From the NCBI RefSeq assembly GCF_904849725.1, contig NC_058523.1, forward strand, positions 170,482,689-170,546,688: a DNA stretch of 64,000 bases, given 5' to 3'. How positions within the stretch are numbered: position 1 is the stretch's first letter; each line of letters starts with the position of its first letter. Source of the stretch: Hordeum vulgare subsp. vulgare (lineage: Eukaryota > Streptophyta > Magnoliopsida > Poales > Poaceae). A program made the position numbers and the translations under genes. The notes under the pieces are model-generated. The model was not told the DNA's origin and made no database searches. It saw only the letters and a list, made by a program, of their open reading frames with translations. Of this stretch, positions 1 to 9,971 are shown in pieces.

Positions 1-643
1 GGCACGAAAGCGATATAACTATTCTAAAATAAAAAGACCATGAAGGCTTGATAGACTTATAGTCATAAACATTAGTAAGCATGTGCCTAGTCAATCCAAA
101 AATTCTCCGAAGGGAAATACCAAACCATGAACAATGCAATGCATGCTAAACATTTCAATAACACATTATGCACTCCAGCTATTTGAGACTAGTCACAAAG
201 AAAGAATTGTAATCATAGCACTATGTCGCTACAAGCTGGTCTCTAGATCATAAGTACAGGCATATGTACAAAAGTAGAAACAAGTAGAGTTCATACCGGA
301 TTTCCTTGTTACATTCCTTCCATCGATCTTCGTCATTATTGAGTCGTCACTTGCATGATCAAACATAGAAATATATAATCAAGTACAATTGCAACCATGG
401 ATGTGTGCTGAAATCTGCAAACAAAGCAAACTAAAGAAAGAAAATAAGTATTTTTGGGTTTTCCAAAGGTCAAACAAAAGAAAAATAAAAGAGAAATATT
501 TTTATTGTTTTTCAAATAGAGAACAAAGAAGAACAGGCAAAAACTCTGAAAAGATTTACAAAGGATACTACAGATGATACAATGAAAGGGGAGAAGGATA
601 TGTACTCCCCCAAGCTTACGCTTTTGGCCTAAGTTGAGCTCAG
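1..643 (-). other. 3' non-coding tail of element C
   Basis: This stretch follows the stop of the C additional ORF. It holds an A/T-rich tract (about 410-500) like those found after the same ORF in P and A, and no convincing coding frame. The segment around 280-350, containing the GTTCATACC and CGTCATTATT words, resembles 60215-60290 of P and 52005-52080 of H, so it is a shared 3' block. Confidence 0.65.
603..631 (-). promoter_or_regulatory. Hairpin and polypurine-like tract after the C ORF
   Basis: On the minus strand a GGCCAAAAGC palindromic core is followed directly by AAGCTTGGGGGAG. The same arrangement is found at 8055-8083 (A), 60663-60692 (P) and, with a different stem, 36868-36893 (E). 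One stem position is mutated here. A role as a second polypurine primer is inferred. Confidence 0.5.
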
Positions 644-1783
644 CTACTGCGGGCTCCAGGAGCTTCCTCCGGCTCCGGAGTGGTACGGGTGGCTCCAAGA
701 ATCATACAAAGCCTCGGGCGCGTACACTGATGCCAAGCTGGCCTCCCAAGGAGAAGGCTCTTCTTCCTCGGGAACAACCTCCTCCATGTGGTTGTGGAAC
801 TGATGCTGGATCACGAACTCGTCCAACTCAGTCGAGGTGAAAGACCATTCGTTCCTGCTAGTGTAATCAAACAAAAGTGGTGCAGGTAGACGGATCTCGC
901 GAGTGGTAAGCTTGCCAAATCTCATAATATAAACAAGGTTACCAAACTCAGAAGTCCTAGTAACAATTTTGTGCCTCTTCATAGCTGTAAGATCAAAACT
1001 TATGAATGAAAAAGGCGTATCATCTGTGCGCAATGTGCACCCGAGGTGCTCGAGGATAAGCATTGCATAAATGCCTCCAAAGTGAGGCCCTTTGCCGCTG
1101 TTAGCGACGAGACGACGAGCAATCAAAGCACCAATATTATACGTGTTATCTCCTAAGAGGGCGGCTGCCAAGATAGCGAGATTCATAGCCAAAATGTTGC
1201 TCGTGTTGTCACGAGCTAACACCCCTCGAGCAATATAATATGCGAAATACCTGATGTGGGGAAACTAGATGCTGGAGATCTTCCCCTGGTAAATTTCTAG
1301 CAGGTCCTTACTGCAAAGGGAAGCGAATAGGAATTTCAGCATGTATGGCTGAACGTTCATTTTGTTCGTCTTCCCAACATTCCGCACACCTACAATATCA
1401 CAAAATTCTACCAAAGACATGGTAAAGACATCCTCATATAATTTGAATTCAACCATGGAAGTTTTATCATTATATCTAAACCAGTTGACAAAATAATAGG
1501 TGAGTTTTGCATATCGTTGCACACGTGTTATGAGATGTGTTAAACCTGCAGCTGCACAGAGGTTATCAAACTCATTCTTAATACTTGCCGCCATAAGAAA
1601 ATCTGAACATGGGTATGCCATGGCACGTGTCATGTCTGTCTCGTGGAACAACTCCGGTGGCACGATATCATCATTGTAACTTGGCCTCACAATAGAGGAT
1701 GAAGCTGCAGCTCTAGTTAATCTATCGGTAGGCTCGGGTCTCTTCTTCCCAAGACATCCCTTTCCCTTTCCAAACAAGCTCAT
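644..1783 (-). pseudogene. Athila-type additional ORF of C, one internal stop
   Basis: This is a 380-codon frame on the minus strand with a single in-frame TAG at 1265-1267. The two open parts (1783-1265 and 1222-644) are in the same phase. The protein matches the P and A ORFs along its length: PCSDFLMAASIKNEFDNL near the N-terminus, FKLYEDVFTMSLVEFC in the middle, GALIARRLVANSGKGPHFGG, then LPAPLLFDY near the C-terminus. It resembles, from memory, the Athila ORF1 family, whose biochemical role is not established. It sits in the envelope position of plant Athila elements, but no signal peptide or membrane segment is evident. The ATG at 1783 lies three bases after a TTTCAG acceptor-like site. 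Confidence 0.75.
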
Positions 1784-1965
1784 TTCTGAAATTTTTGGTC
1801 CACCACAAAAATTGAGGTTTGAGCAAAAATGAGTTGGAGCAAACTATTCTACTCACTCCCCTTATGCATAAGCTTGCATCAAAACTTCACAAATAAATTC
1901 AAGGCATGCAAGCAAGCTCATATGAACAGCACCAAGAACTCCTAAATACTCACAAATAAGACCAT
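1784..1965 (-). other. 3' part of the candidate intron upstream of the C ORF
   Basis: On the minus strand this ends in AATTTCAG (CAG at 1786-1788) just before the ATG of the C ORF. The remainder of the intron continues beyond element A at 13112-13151. No coding potential is seen. Confidence 0.5.
1961..1965. repeat. Left target-site duplication of A (ACCAT)
   Basis: ACCAT precedes the first LTR of A and ACCAC (13107-13111) follows its last LTR. Four of five bases match, as expected for an old 5-bp gypsy duplication with one substitution. Confidence 0.6.
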
Positions 1966-2203
1966 TGATACGTCTCCGTCGTATCTACTTATCCAAACTA
2001 TTTTGCCCTTGTTTTGGACTCTAATTTGCATGATTTGAATGGAACTAACCCGGACTGACGTTGTTTTCAGCAGAATTGCCATGGTGTTGTTTTTGCGTAG
2101 AAATAAAAGTTCTCGGAATGACCTGGAAATCTACGAGGATTTTTTTTGGAATATATAAAAAATACTGGCGCAAGAATCAACTGGAGGGACGGAGCCAGGA
2201 GCT

Positions 2204-2295
2204 CACAAGCCCACCAGGCCCGCCCCCCCTGGCCGGGCCTGGCAGGCTTGTGCGCCCCTCGGAGCTCCGCCGCCCCCAATTCCAGCTCTATATAT
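2204..2295 (+). promoter_or_regulatory. LTR core promoter with stem-loop and TATA box
   Basis: CACAAGCC (2204-2211) pairs with GGCTTGTG (2245-2252), and CCAGGCCCG pairs with CGGGCCTGG inside it. A TATATAT box lies at 2289-2295, followed by an A-rich stretch and ATC. Transcription would be expected to start about 30 bases downstream of the TATA box (inference). Confidence 0.6.
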
Positions 2296-2487
2296 CCTCT
2301 TTCACCCGGAAAAAAAAATCAAGGAGAACAGTTCACCGCGTTTTACGATACGGAGGCGCCGCCACCTCTTGTTCTTCCTCTGGAGGGCAGATCTGGAGTC
2401 TGTTCTGGGCTTTGGAGAGGGAAGATCGTCGCCATCGTCATCATCAACCTTCGTTCATCGCCAATTCCGTGATGCTCTTCACCGTTC

Positions 2488-3274
2488 GTGAGTAATCTCA
2501 TCGTAGGCTTGCTGGACGGTGATGGGTTGGATGAGATCTATCATGTAATCGAGTTAGTTTTGACGGGGATTGATCCCTAGTATCCATTATGTTCTGACAT
2601 TGATGTTGCTACTACTTTGCCATGCTTAATGCTTGTCACTAGGGCCCGAGTGTCATGATTTCAGATCTGAACCAATTATGTTGTCGCCAATATATGTGTG
2701 TTTTAGATCCTATCTTGCAAGTTGTAGTCACCTACTATGTGTTATGACCCAGCAATCCCGGAGTGACAATAGCCGGAACCACTCCCGGAGATGACCATAG
2801 TATGAGGAGTTCATGTATTCACCAAGTGTTAATGTGTTGGTGTGGTTCTTTATTAAAAGGAGAACCTTAATATCACGTAGTTTCCATTAGGACCCCGCTG
2901 CCATGGGAGGGATGGTCAATAGATGTCATGCAAGTTCTTTTCCCTTAGCACGTATGACTACATATGGAATACATGCCTACATTAGATTGACGAACGGGAG
3001 CTAGTTACATATCTCTCCGTGTTATAACTGTTACATGATGAATAGCATCCGGCATAATCATCCATCACCGATCCAATGCCTACGAGTCTTTTCCTACTAG
3101 TCCTTGCTACGTTAGTTTGCCGCTATTGTTGTCCCGGCTGCTACTGTTACGCTGTTGCTATTGCTGTTACTTTTTTGCTACTGCTGTCACTTTGCTGCTA
3201 CTGGTTAGTGTCGCGACTGCTGCTATCATACTACTTTGCTACTGATAATTTTCTGCAGACACTAAATCTTTCAG
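2488..3274 (+). other. Candidate intron within the LTR leader
   Basis: A consensus donor GTGAGT at 2488-2493 is preserved in six other LTRs here as GTGAGT or GTAAGT. Acceptor-like TGCAG (ends 3258) and TTTCAG (ends 3274) near the LTR end are also shared. Splicing would remove the trinucleotide-rich tract and upstream ATGs from the leader. No transcript evidence is available. Confidence 0.4.
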
Positions 3275-3420
3275 GTGTGGTTGAATTGACAACTCAACTG
3301 CTAATACTTGCGAATATTCTTTCGCTTCCCCTTGAGTCGAATCAATAAATTTGGGTTGAATACTCTACCCTCAAAAACTCTTGCGATCCCCTATACTTGT
3401 GGGTTATCAAGACTTTTTTC

Positions 3421-3437
3421 TGGCGCCGTTGCCGGGT
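3421..3437 (+). promoter_or_regulatory. Primer-binding site, tRNA-Asp
   Basis: TGGCGCCGTTGCCGGGT matches 16 of 17 bases of the complement of the plant tRNA-Asp 3' end including CCA. It lies 11 bases after the LTR. Confidence 0.8.
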
Positions 3438-3488
3438 AAGCACAACTATATTCTCTGAGTCACTTGGGATTTACGTCTGCTGGTCACT

Positions 3489-5695
3489 ATGAGGAATCCG
3501 ATAGATCCAAGAACTAAAGTCTTGCCCTCCAGTACGAGGACTGGTAAGGAACTGCCATCTAGCTCTGCACTTGATTCACCTTCAGTTATGAGTAAGTTTG
3601 CGATATCACCTCCTGCTAGAAATCTTGATATGTCGCCTGTGCTTGATGATGCTACTTCTGCTGCCCGTGATTCTTATGATGATGCTATGCTTGATACTGC
3701 CTTGACTGATGATGCTATGCTTGATACTGCTTTGCCACTTGGTGCATTCCTTGATGCACAAATTGTTACAGTTGCTGCTAGATGTGATGATACTTCTGAA
3801 ACTGCTGATACTATTGAAGTAGAACCTGCTATTTTGCCTGCTAGAACTACATCTCCTAGATGTGAATTGCCTGATACGCTAGAGCCTTACGTTATGGAGG
3901 GAGAGATAGCTGAGGATTTTCTTGCGTGTAAGGATAGCTATGATGTTGAGAAAGTACTGCTCAAGTGGAATTAAAAATCTCTGAATGCTAGAATGAAATA
4001 CGACTCGAAGTTTGCTACTTCGCCTATCTTTGTGACCGATAAGGATTATGAATTCTCTGTCGACCCTGAGTTAATCACTCTGGTCAAATCTGATCCTTTT
4101 CACGGTTATGAGTCAGAAACGGCTGTTGCCCCTCTTACCAAACTGCACGATATAGCCACCCTATTCACTAGTGAGGAAAAGATCCGCCACTACTATATCC
4201 TCAAGCTGTTTCCTTTCTCGCTAAAGGATGATGCTAAGACCTGGTTCACTTCTCTTGCGACTGTTGTGTGCGTAGCCCCCAGGATATGGTCTACTACTTC
4301 TCTGAAAAATATTTCCCTGCCCATAAGAAGCAAGCTGCCTTGCAGGAAATATACAACTTTGCTCAAGCTGAGGAAGAGAGTCTCCCACAAGCTTGTGGGA
4401 GGCTCATCCAGCTACTGAATGCTTTGCGTGATCACCCTCTTGAGAAGAATGAAATACTTGATATCTTCTATAATGGACTTACCGATGCTTCCAAAGACCA
4501 CCTAGATAGTTGTGCCAGTTGTGTTTTTAGAGAACAAACCGTAGAACAAGCTGAGATTCTACTGAATAACTTCTTGTACAATGAGAATGTTTGGACTATT
4601 CCCGAACCACCTCCTAAGCCAACTCCGAAGAAAAGAGGTATTCTATTCCTCAGTCCTGAAGATATGCAAGAAGCCAAGAAATCTATGCGAGAGAAAGGCA
4701 TTAAATCTGAAGATGTCTAAAATCTACCACCTATCAAAGAGATCCATGGTCTCGATAACCAGATACAGATAGTAGAAGTAAATTCTCTGCGTAGGTTTGA
4801 TGAGAGTGATATTCCTTTTGATAAACCTCCTAGCTTATGCATGGATGAATTTTATAACTTTTTTGCCAAACAACAAAGTTTCAATGATTATGTTAGCAGA
4901 CAATTGGAATAGAATGCTCGTATGCTTAGTCATTTAAGTGCTTGTGTGGACAGAAATGTCAATGATCTTCAGCTTCTGAGTAAACATGCCTCTATGGTTA
5001 CTACTCAAGTAGAACAAGTACTTAAAGCTTAGAATGACTTGCTTAACGAGTTGAATGACAATTCTGTCAAAGTCGTCACTAGAGGCGGCAGAATGACTCA
5101 GGAACCTTTGTATCCTGAGGGTCATCCTAAGATAATTCAACAAGATTCTCAAGGAGTTAGCACTGATGCACCTAGTCATCCTAGAAAGAAGAAGAAAGAT
5201 GATAAGAACATGCACGCTAGCGACCCTGTTGCTGTTACCCCTGAGAGTCCAAATGATGCCTCTGTCTCTGATGCTGAAACACAATCTAGTGATGAAGATG
5301 AGCCTAATGATAATATCAACAGTTATGTTCATGCAGATGCTCAACCTAGCAATGATACGGATGTGGATATTGAACCTATTGATCTTGATAACCTAGAACC
5401 TAAGAATAGAAGATATGATAAGAATGACTTCACTGCTAGGAAGCATGGTAAAGAATGGGAGCCATGGGTTCAGAAACCTATGCCCTTTCCTCCCAAATCA
5501 TCCAAGAAAAAGGATGATGAGGATTTTGAGCGATTCGTTGAAATGATTAGACATGTCTTTCTGCAAATGTGTTTGACAGATATGCTCAAAATGTCTCCGT
5601 ATGCTAAGTACATGAAAGATATTGTGACTAATAAGAGGAGGATAGCTGAGGTTGAGTTTTCCACCATGCTGGCTAATTATACCTTCAAGGGTTGA
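3489..5695 (+). pseudogene. gag: gag polyprotein of A, broken
   Basis: This encodes the capsid part of the retrotransposon. The ATG at 3489 follows the primer site by about 50 bases and matches the gag start of C. The frame runs to an in-frame TAA at 3972-3974, continues to about 4265, shifts phase near 4265-4275, then runs on with stops at 4718-4720, near 4909 and near 5030. The Retrotrans_gag core is clear: FPFSLKDDAKTWF, then YFPAHKKQAALQEIYNF and a DIFYNGL motif. The C-terminal part is Lys/Asp/Glu-rich (5180-5410). It cannot give a full-length Gag without readthrough. Confidence 0.8.
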
Positions 5696-6244
5696 ACTCC
5701 TAAGAAACTAGGTGATCCCGGTGTGCCCACTATACCTTGCTCCATTAAAGGCAACTACGTTAGAACTGCATTATGCGACCTTGGAGCCGGTGTTAGTGTT
5801 ATGCCTCTCTCTCTTTATCGTAGACTTGAACTGGATAAGTTGACACCAATTGAAATCTCTCTGCAAATGGCCGACAAATCAACTACTTGCCCTATCGGCA
5901 TTTGCGAGGATGTGCCTGTTGTGGTTGCTAACGTCACCATCTTAACAGACTTTGTTATCTTGGATATTCCAGAGGACGATGCCATGGCGGTCATCCTCGG
6001 AAGACCCTTTTTAAACACTACAGGGGCTGTTATAGATTGCAACAAAGGCAATGTCACTTTCCATGTCAACGGTAATGAGCATACGGTGCACTTTTCGAAG
6101 AAACAATATCGAGTACATTGCATCAATGCTATCGAAAAAACTTCATCAATTCTTATTGGGAGCTTTGAATGCCCTATTCCTCTTGTCAAGATGAAGTATG
6201 ATTTGCTTGTTGGGGAGATACACATCCCCATTGAGGTGACCTAG
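5696..6244 (+). pseudogene. Aspartic protease domain of A
   Basis: A retropepsin-like domain in phase with the second part of gag, separated from it by a TGA at 5693-5695. The active-site motif is ALCDLGAGVSVMP (Asp present, DLGA rather than the usual DTGA/DSGA). The later hydrophobic motif ILGRPFLNTTGAVID marks the end of the fold. The domain itself is open for 173 codons from the ATG at 5723 and stops at 6242-6244. No RT follows; the next recognisable unit is the promoter module of the additional ORF. Confidence 0.8.
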
Positions 6245-6439
6245 TGAGTTTTCGAAAATACTCCGTTCTCTTTTGCAATTTGAAAAGGTTTGTCGAGGAG
6301 ACTTGATCAACCTCATTGGCAGATTTTCTTTCGATGACCATGAGATGGATGAATCGAGGAGTCACAAACCTCCGTTCCAAGCTTTCACTTTAGGTTGCTT
6401 AGAAGAAAAATGATATATTTAGTTTAGTTTTCCCAGTTT
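6245..6439 (+). other. Spacer replacing RT, RNase H and integrase in A
   Basis: About 200 bases with no pol motif. The right part (about 6335-6439) matches 62370-62475 of P, so the lost pol segment ended to the left of about 6335. Confidence 0.55.
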
Positions 6440-6795
6440 TCTGTTTTAGCATCCGGCGGAAAAGTACCCCGAAAATAGAAGTTCTCTGAACGTCCTGAAA
6501 ATCAAGTATGATTTTTTCTGTAATTTTTGAAAAATTCTGAGACGAAGAGTTTGTCTGGGGTCTGCACCAGTGGTCCACAAGCCCTTGGGGTGCGGGCACC
6601 CCCCTGGCTGCGCGACCCAGGCTTGTGGGGCCCACAGGCACCCCTCCACTCATTCTTGCTCTCATCTGGTTCTCCTACCTCCAGAAAAAAATCATTTCGC
6701 AGCTCAAACCCGTGTTCTTGCTCCTCTTGCTGGGATTTTCGATATCTTTGCTCAAATCACCATTCTCCGAACTGTTTTGGGGAAATTACTCCTTG
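6440..6795 (+). promoter_or_regulatory. Internal LTR-like promoter module and exon 1 of the A ORF
   Basis: This aligns by eye with the LTR region before and around the TATA box: GTCCTGAAAAT, then CCACAAGCC (6575-6583) pairing with GGCTTGTGG (6620-6628), then CCAGAAAAAAATCA. The TATA position is degenerate (CTCTCATC). The part after about 6690 is not LTR-like but is conserved with P up to the splice donor, so it would be the first exon. Confidence 0.55.
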
Positions 6796-7017
6796 GTAAG
6801 TCACTCTTCCATTGGTCCAATTAGCTTTTGCTCTAGTGCCTTATACTCCGCGTATTTTTGCTGCCTTGGCGACCATGTTCTTGAGCTTTGCATGTTAATT
6901 CTAGCTGGTCCCAAGTAGTTTGGATGCGTAATATGACCTCTAGGCACTTGTGGGAGTAGTTGCTACTAGTTTAGTTGAGCCTTGTTCATTTTTCCTTTGG
7001 GTCACTGAAAATTTCAG
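6796..7017 (+). other. Candidate intron upstream of the A ORF
   Basis: Donor GTAAGT at 6796-6801 and acceptor TTTCAG ending at 7017, 222 bp long, nine bases before the ATG. P has the equivalent donor and acceptor 232 bp apart. Both sites are shared although the rest of the intron has drifted. Confidence 0.5.
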
Positions 7018-7026
7018 AAAAGGAAG

Positions 7027-8049
7027 ATGTTCAGGAGAAACTATCATGGTGGTTCCTCAAGTAGGAGAGGTCCCCGTCTTGCGATTCGGGAGCCTGATCC
7101 TTACCAACCAAGGGACGCGCAGGTACAACCATGTGAATGGCCTTCTGATGAATTTATGATTGAGGCAGGTTTCAAAGATGAGTTTGATGCACTTGTTCAC
7201 AACATCGGACTCGAAGAATTCATCTCTGATAAATGTGAATAGTATGTTGCTCTCGCTGCCTCTTTCGTTCGTAGATTCAAATTTTTAGCTGGCCTGAGAC
7301 ATCGGTACTGTTTGATCTCTATGATAAATCGTATACCATGGATTTAGAGGATTTCAATAGAATTTGCAAAATACCTATTTGGGGTGGCCTCAATGATCCT
7401 CCAAAATCTTCGGTTAGAGATTTTTTGCTCTGGTATTACTGTTGGAGAAACTAGAGACATTGCGCAAGCTACCATGGGGAGTATTCATTTTCCTGCCTTG
7501 CATTACTTTTCCCTCTTCATAGCCAGATGCATTAATGGCAAGATTGAGCATTGTCACCTCTGCGCACCCGACCTTAGTATCCTTAAGAGCACAGTAACGG
7601 GTGACAAAAGCGTCACCATGGGAGCTATTATAGCAAGGAGGCTGAATAAGAATGCTAATGAAGGGGATTTCTTTGGTGGGATCTATGCCACTCGCATAGC
7701 AATTTTTTTTGGAGTACCCATCCGCGAAGGAGATCCCCCCCTCCATACAGCTTTCCTTGACCGCGTCACTTTGACACGTTACCAGTTCCTTGAGAGGGAT
7801 GACGAATCCCTCCTATACTGTTTGATATTGAACCGGCAGCGTGTTTTCCATATTACCCTTCCTGCTCCTTCCTTCTTTGACTTTTAGGTAAAACGGAGAT
7901 ATTACATAACCAGAGGAGAGGCAGAGGAGTATGAGAGGGAGGCAAAGGCTGCTCGTCTCCGTGAGGCAGCTATTCAGGCAGTGGCTATAGTGCTCCCGTA
8001 TAACCCCCATTATGATTTTGGGTTTCGCCAGGACCATCCTTGGGAGTAG
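7027..8049 (+). pseudogene. Athila-type additional ORF of A, broken
   Basis: A 341-codon region of the same family as 60697-61767 (P). It starts at an ATG after the acceptor and ends in the conserved PWE-stop. The N-terminus CEWPSDEFMIEAGFKDEFD aligns with the P motif CQWPSDAFLRAAG. It has a TAG at 7240-7242, a disturbed phase between about 7280 and 7430, then a long open stretch containing SIHFPALHYFSLFIARC, GAIIARRLNKNAN and LPAPSFFDF, and a TAG after FFDF at 7885-7887. The last 54 codons are Ala/Arg/Glu-rich. Function unknown; Athila ORF1 resemblance is from memory. Confidence 0.75.
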
Positions 8050-8054
8050 ACCAA

Positions 8055-8083
8055 CTTAGGCCAAAAGCCTAAGCTTGGGGGAG
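8055..8083 (+). promoter_or_regulatory. Hairpin plus polypurine-like tract after the A ORF
   Basis: CTTAGGC and GCCTAAG form a 7-bp stem around CAAAA. AAGCTTGGGGGAG follows immediately, overlapping the stem by three bases. It resembles the true PPT at 9953-9971 but lies about 1.9 kb upstream of an LTR. Confidence 0.55.
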
Positions 8084-9952
8084 TACGTGTTGTCACCGAC
8101 TTTACATTCTTGCTTATGATTTCACTTTGTTAGCCGGTGTTCACACTTTGCCACTGTATCATCCATGCTAGTTTATTTTCTTTTTCTTTTTTTGTTTTCT
8201 TTTCGTGTGTCTATCTAGTTTGAGAAAACCAAAAAAAATCTTTTTCTTCTTTTGCTTGTTGGGAGCTTTCCCGTGTAAATAGTTTTCTTTTTCTTTGGGT
8301 CAAGGTAGAAGATATTGGTTAGAATGTTTAGTGGCTCTTGCATGCATACCTGTTTAGCTTTCATAGAGCCATATTACTTTGTCTCTCCTTTGTGTTTGCC
8401 TGCAGATTCCAGCTTTAGTCCAATGCACGAGCACGCTTATTATTGTTCACATCGTTCGGTCATGCAACTGAAAGGCAATAATGACGATATATGATGAAGT
8501 GACTGAGCCTGGAAAAGCTGGTATGAACTCGATCTATTTTGTTTTTGTAAATATGACTAGCTCATCATGCCTGATTCAGCTTTGTTGTGAGAGAAACATG
8601 TTTGCAATGATAACTTAGAGATCATAGTTTCTTATGCCATGCTTATTTATCTAGGAGCTTATAATGGTTTGTCTTGGATGCCAACATGAATTTTGAGATG
8701 ACTGTGTTGTAGTATGATCGGATGGTATCCTCCTTTGAATGTTTCAAAGGGCTTGACTTGGCGCATGTTCACGCACGTAGTTGAAACAAAATCAACACAG
8801 CCTCTATGATGTTCATGTTCATGGTGATCTATGTCCTACTCATGCTTGCACTCAATGTTAGTTAATCTCAATGCATTTTGATGACTCTTGTCGCTCTCTA
8901 GTTGGTCGCTTCCCAGTCTTTTTCTAGCCTTCACTTGTACTAAGCGGGAATACTACTTGTGCATCCACTTCCATAAACCGAAAGTTGTGCCATATGAGTC
9001 CACCATACCTACCTATGTGCGGTATCTACCTGCCGTTCCAAGTAAATTTGCATGTGCCACTCTCTTAACCTTCAAGAAATAATTTGTTTTGCATTCCCGA
9101 ACCGCTCATGTGGTGACACGGGGCTATTGGTATCTTCCATGTGAGGCGAGTTATCCTTGATATGTGTTTATTCACTATCATTCACGAGAAAGGGGCCGGT
9201 AATTGGAGTTCCCAGTTCCATGCTCAAATCAAAAAGATAATTACAAACAAAACTCCCCCTGGATTGATGTTGGTATGGATGGTACCCGAGGATTCGGCTA
9301 GCCGTGGAGTGTGATTGATTGGTGGTGGGGGAGTCAAAACTTTACTTTTCTGTTTGGGAACCACCTATAGCATGTGTAGCGTGGAAGATGTTGAGAACTC
9401 TTCGTCATTGCATTGACAATGAGAGCATGCCACCCAAAATTATTATCTCTGTTTTAAAAGCTTGAGCTCTGGCACCTCTGCAATTCAATGCTTCCCTCTG
9501 TGAAGGGCCTGTCTATTTATGTTCCTGTCGAGTCATCCTCTCTCATTTTTATGCTTTGCTTTTAACTGTGTTGAGTATGACTCTAACTGGATTTTTTTGC
9601 CTTGAATTACAATGTTTAGTCAGCCCTTGGTCTTTGAAGGTGATCTGCATTTATGTTTTGCGGTCTCTGAAAGAGCTAGCGAGATACCATCTATTCGTAC
9701 TGCTTCATGGTTGTTTTGATTGAAGTGTTGACGTTTGAGAATTATTATTATTTTCTCGCTAGTTGATTATGCCATTGATATGAGTTTACCGTGAGACCTA
9801 GATGTCATTTGCTTACGTGGTTTTCTTATGATCTTACTGAAATTCTAGTTGTGAGTTAGACATAGTTGCAACAACAAGATCAAACAGCGTTCGTCAAAGT
9901 TTTTCTTTTGTCTCTTTCAATTTGTCAACTGGATTGCTTGAGGACAAGCAAG
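8084..9952 (+). other. 3' non-coding region of A
   Basis: This begins with a T-rich tract (8165-8235) and is otherwise non-coding. A block at about 8930-9065 with ACTACTTGTGCATCCA and CACCATACCTACCTAT recurs in P (59695-59825), H (51480-51620), F (17905-18060) and E (37455-37560). A second block, GCTTCCCTCTGTGAAGGGCC near 9490, recurs in P and E. A 64-codon frame at 8888-9082 is nearly the same as one in P. Confidence 0.6.
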
Positions 9953-9971
9953 GCTTTAAGCTTGGTGGAGT
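9935..9971 (+). promoter_or_regulatory. Polypurine tract and upstream conserved word, middle LTR of A
   Basis: TTGAGGACAAGCAAGG is followed by AAGCTTGGTGGAGT directly before the TG of the LTR. The first word recurs before the LTRs at 11679, 38383, 50573 (minus) and 58745 (minus). Confidence 0.7.

Larger units (their letters stand above)
1966..3409 (+). repeat. 5' LTR of A
   Basis: It starts TGATACGTC and ends GGGTTATCA, and is followed after 11 bases by the primer site. It contains a GC-rich hairpin, a TATA box, a GTGAGT donor and, near its 3' end, a trinucleotide-rich (CTG/CTA) tract. It matches 11679-13106 closely and shares the roughly 115-bp deletion that distinguishes both from 9972-11526. 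Confidence 0.85.

Noticed and set aside
2061..2495. Frames in the 5' part of the LTRs (also 10161-10501, 11789-12184, 58215-58673, 63703-63964)
   Set aside because: They cover the stem-loop, TATA box and leader; phases are not kept between copies.
3421..3437. Possible tRNA-Asp gene fragments at the primer sites
   Set aside because: Only the 3' 17 bases are complementary to the tRNA; no cloverleaf surrounds them.
6186..6380. Minus-strand frames opposite protease and spacer of A
   Set aside because: Antisense shadows of the protease region without a motif.
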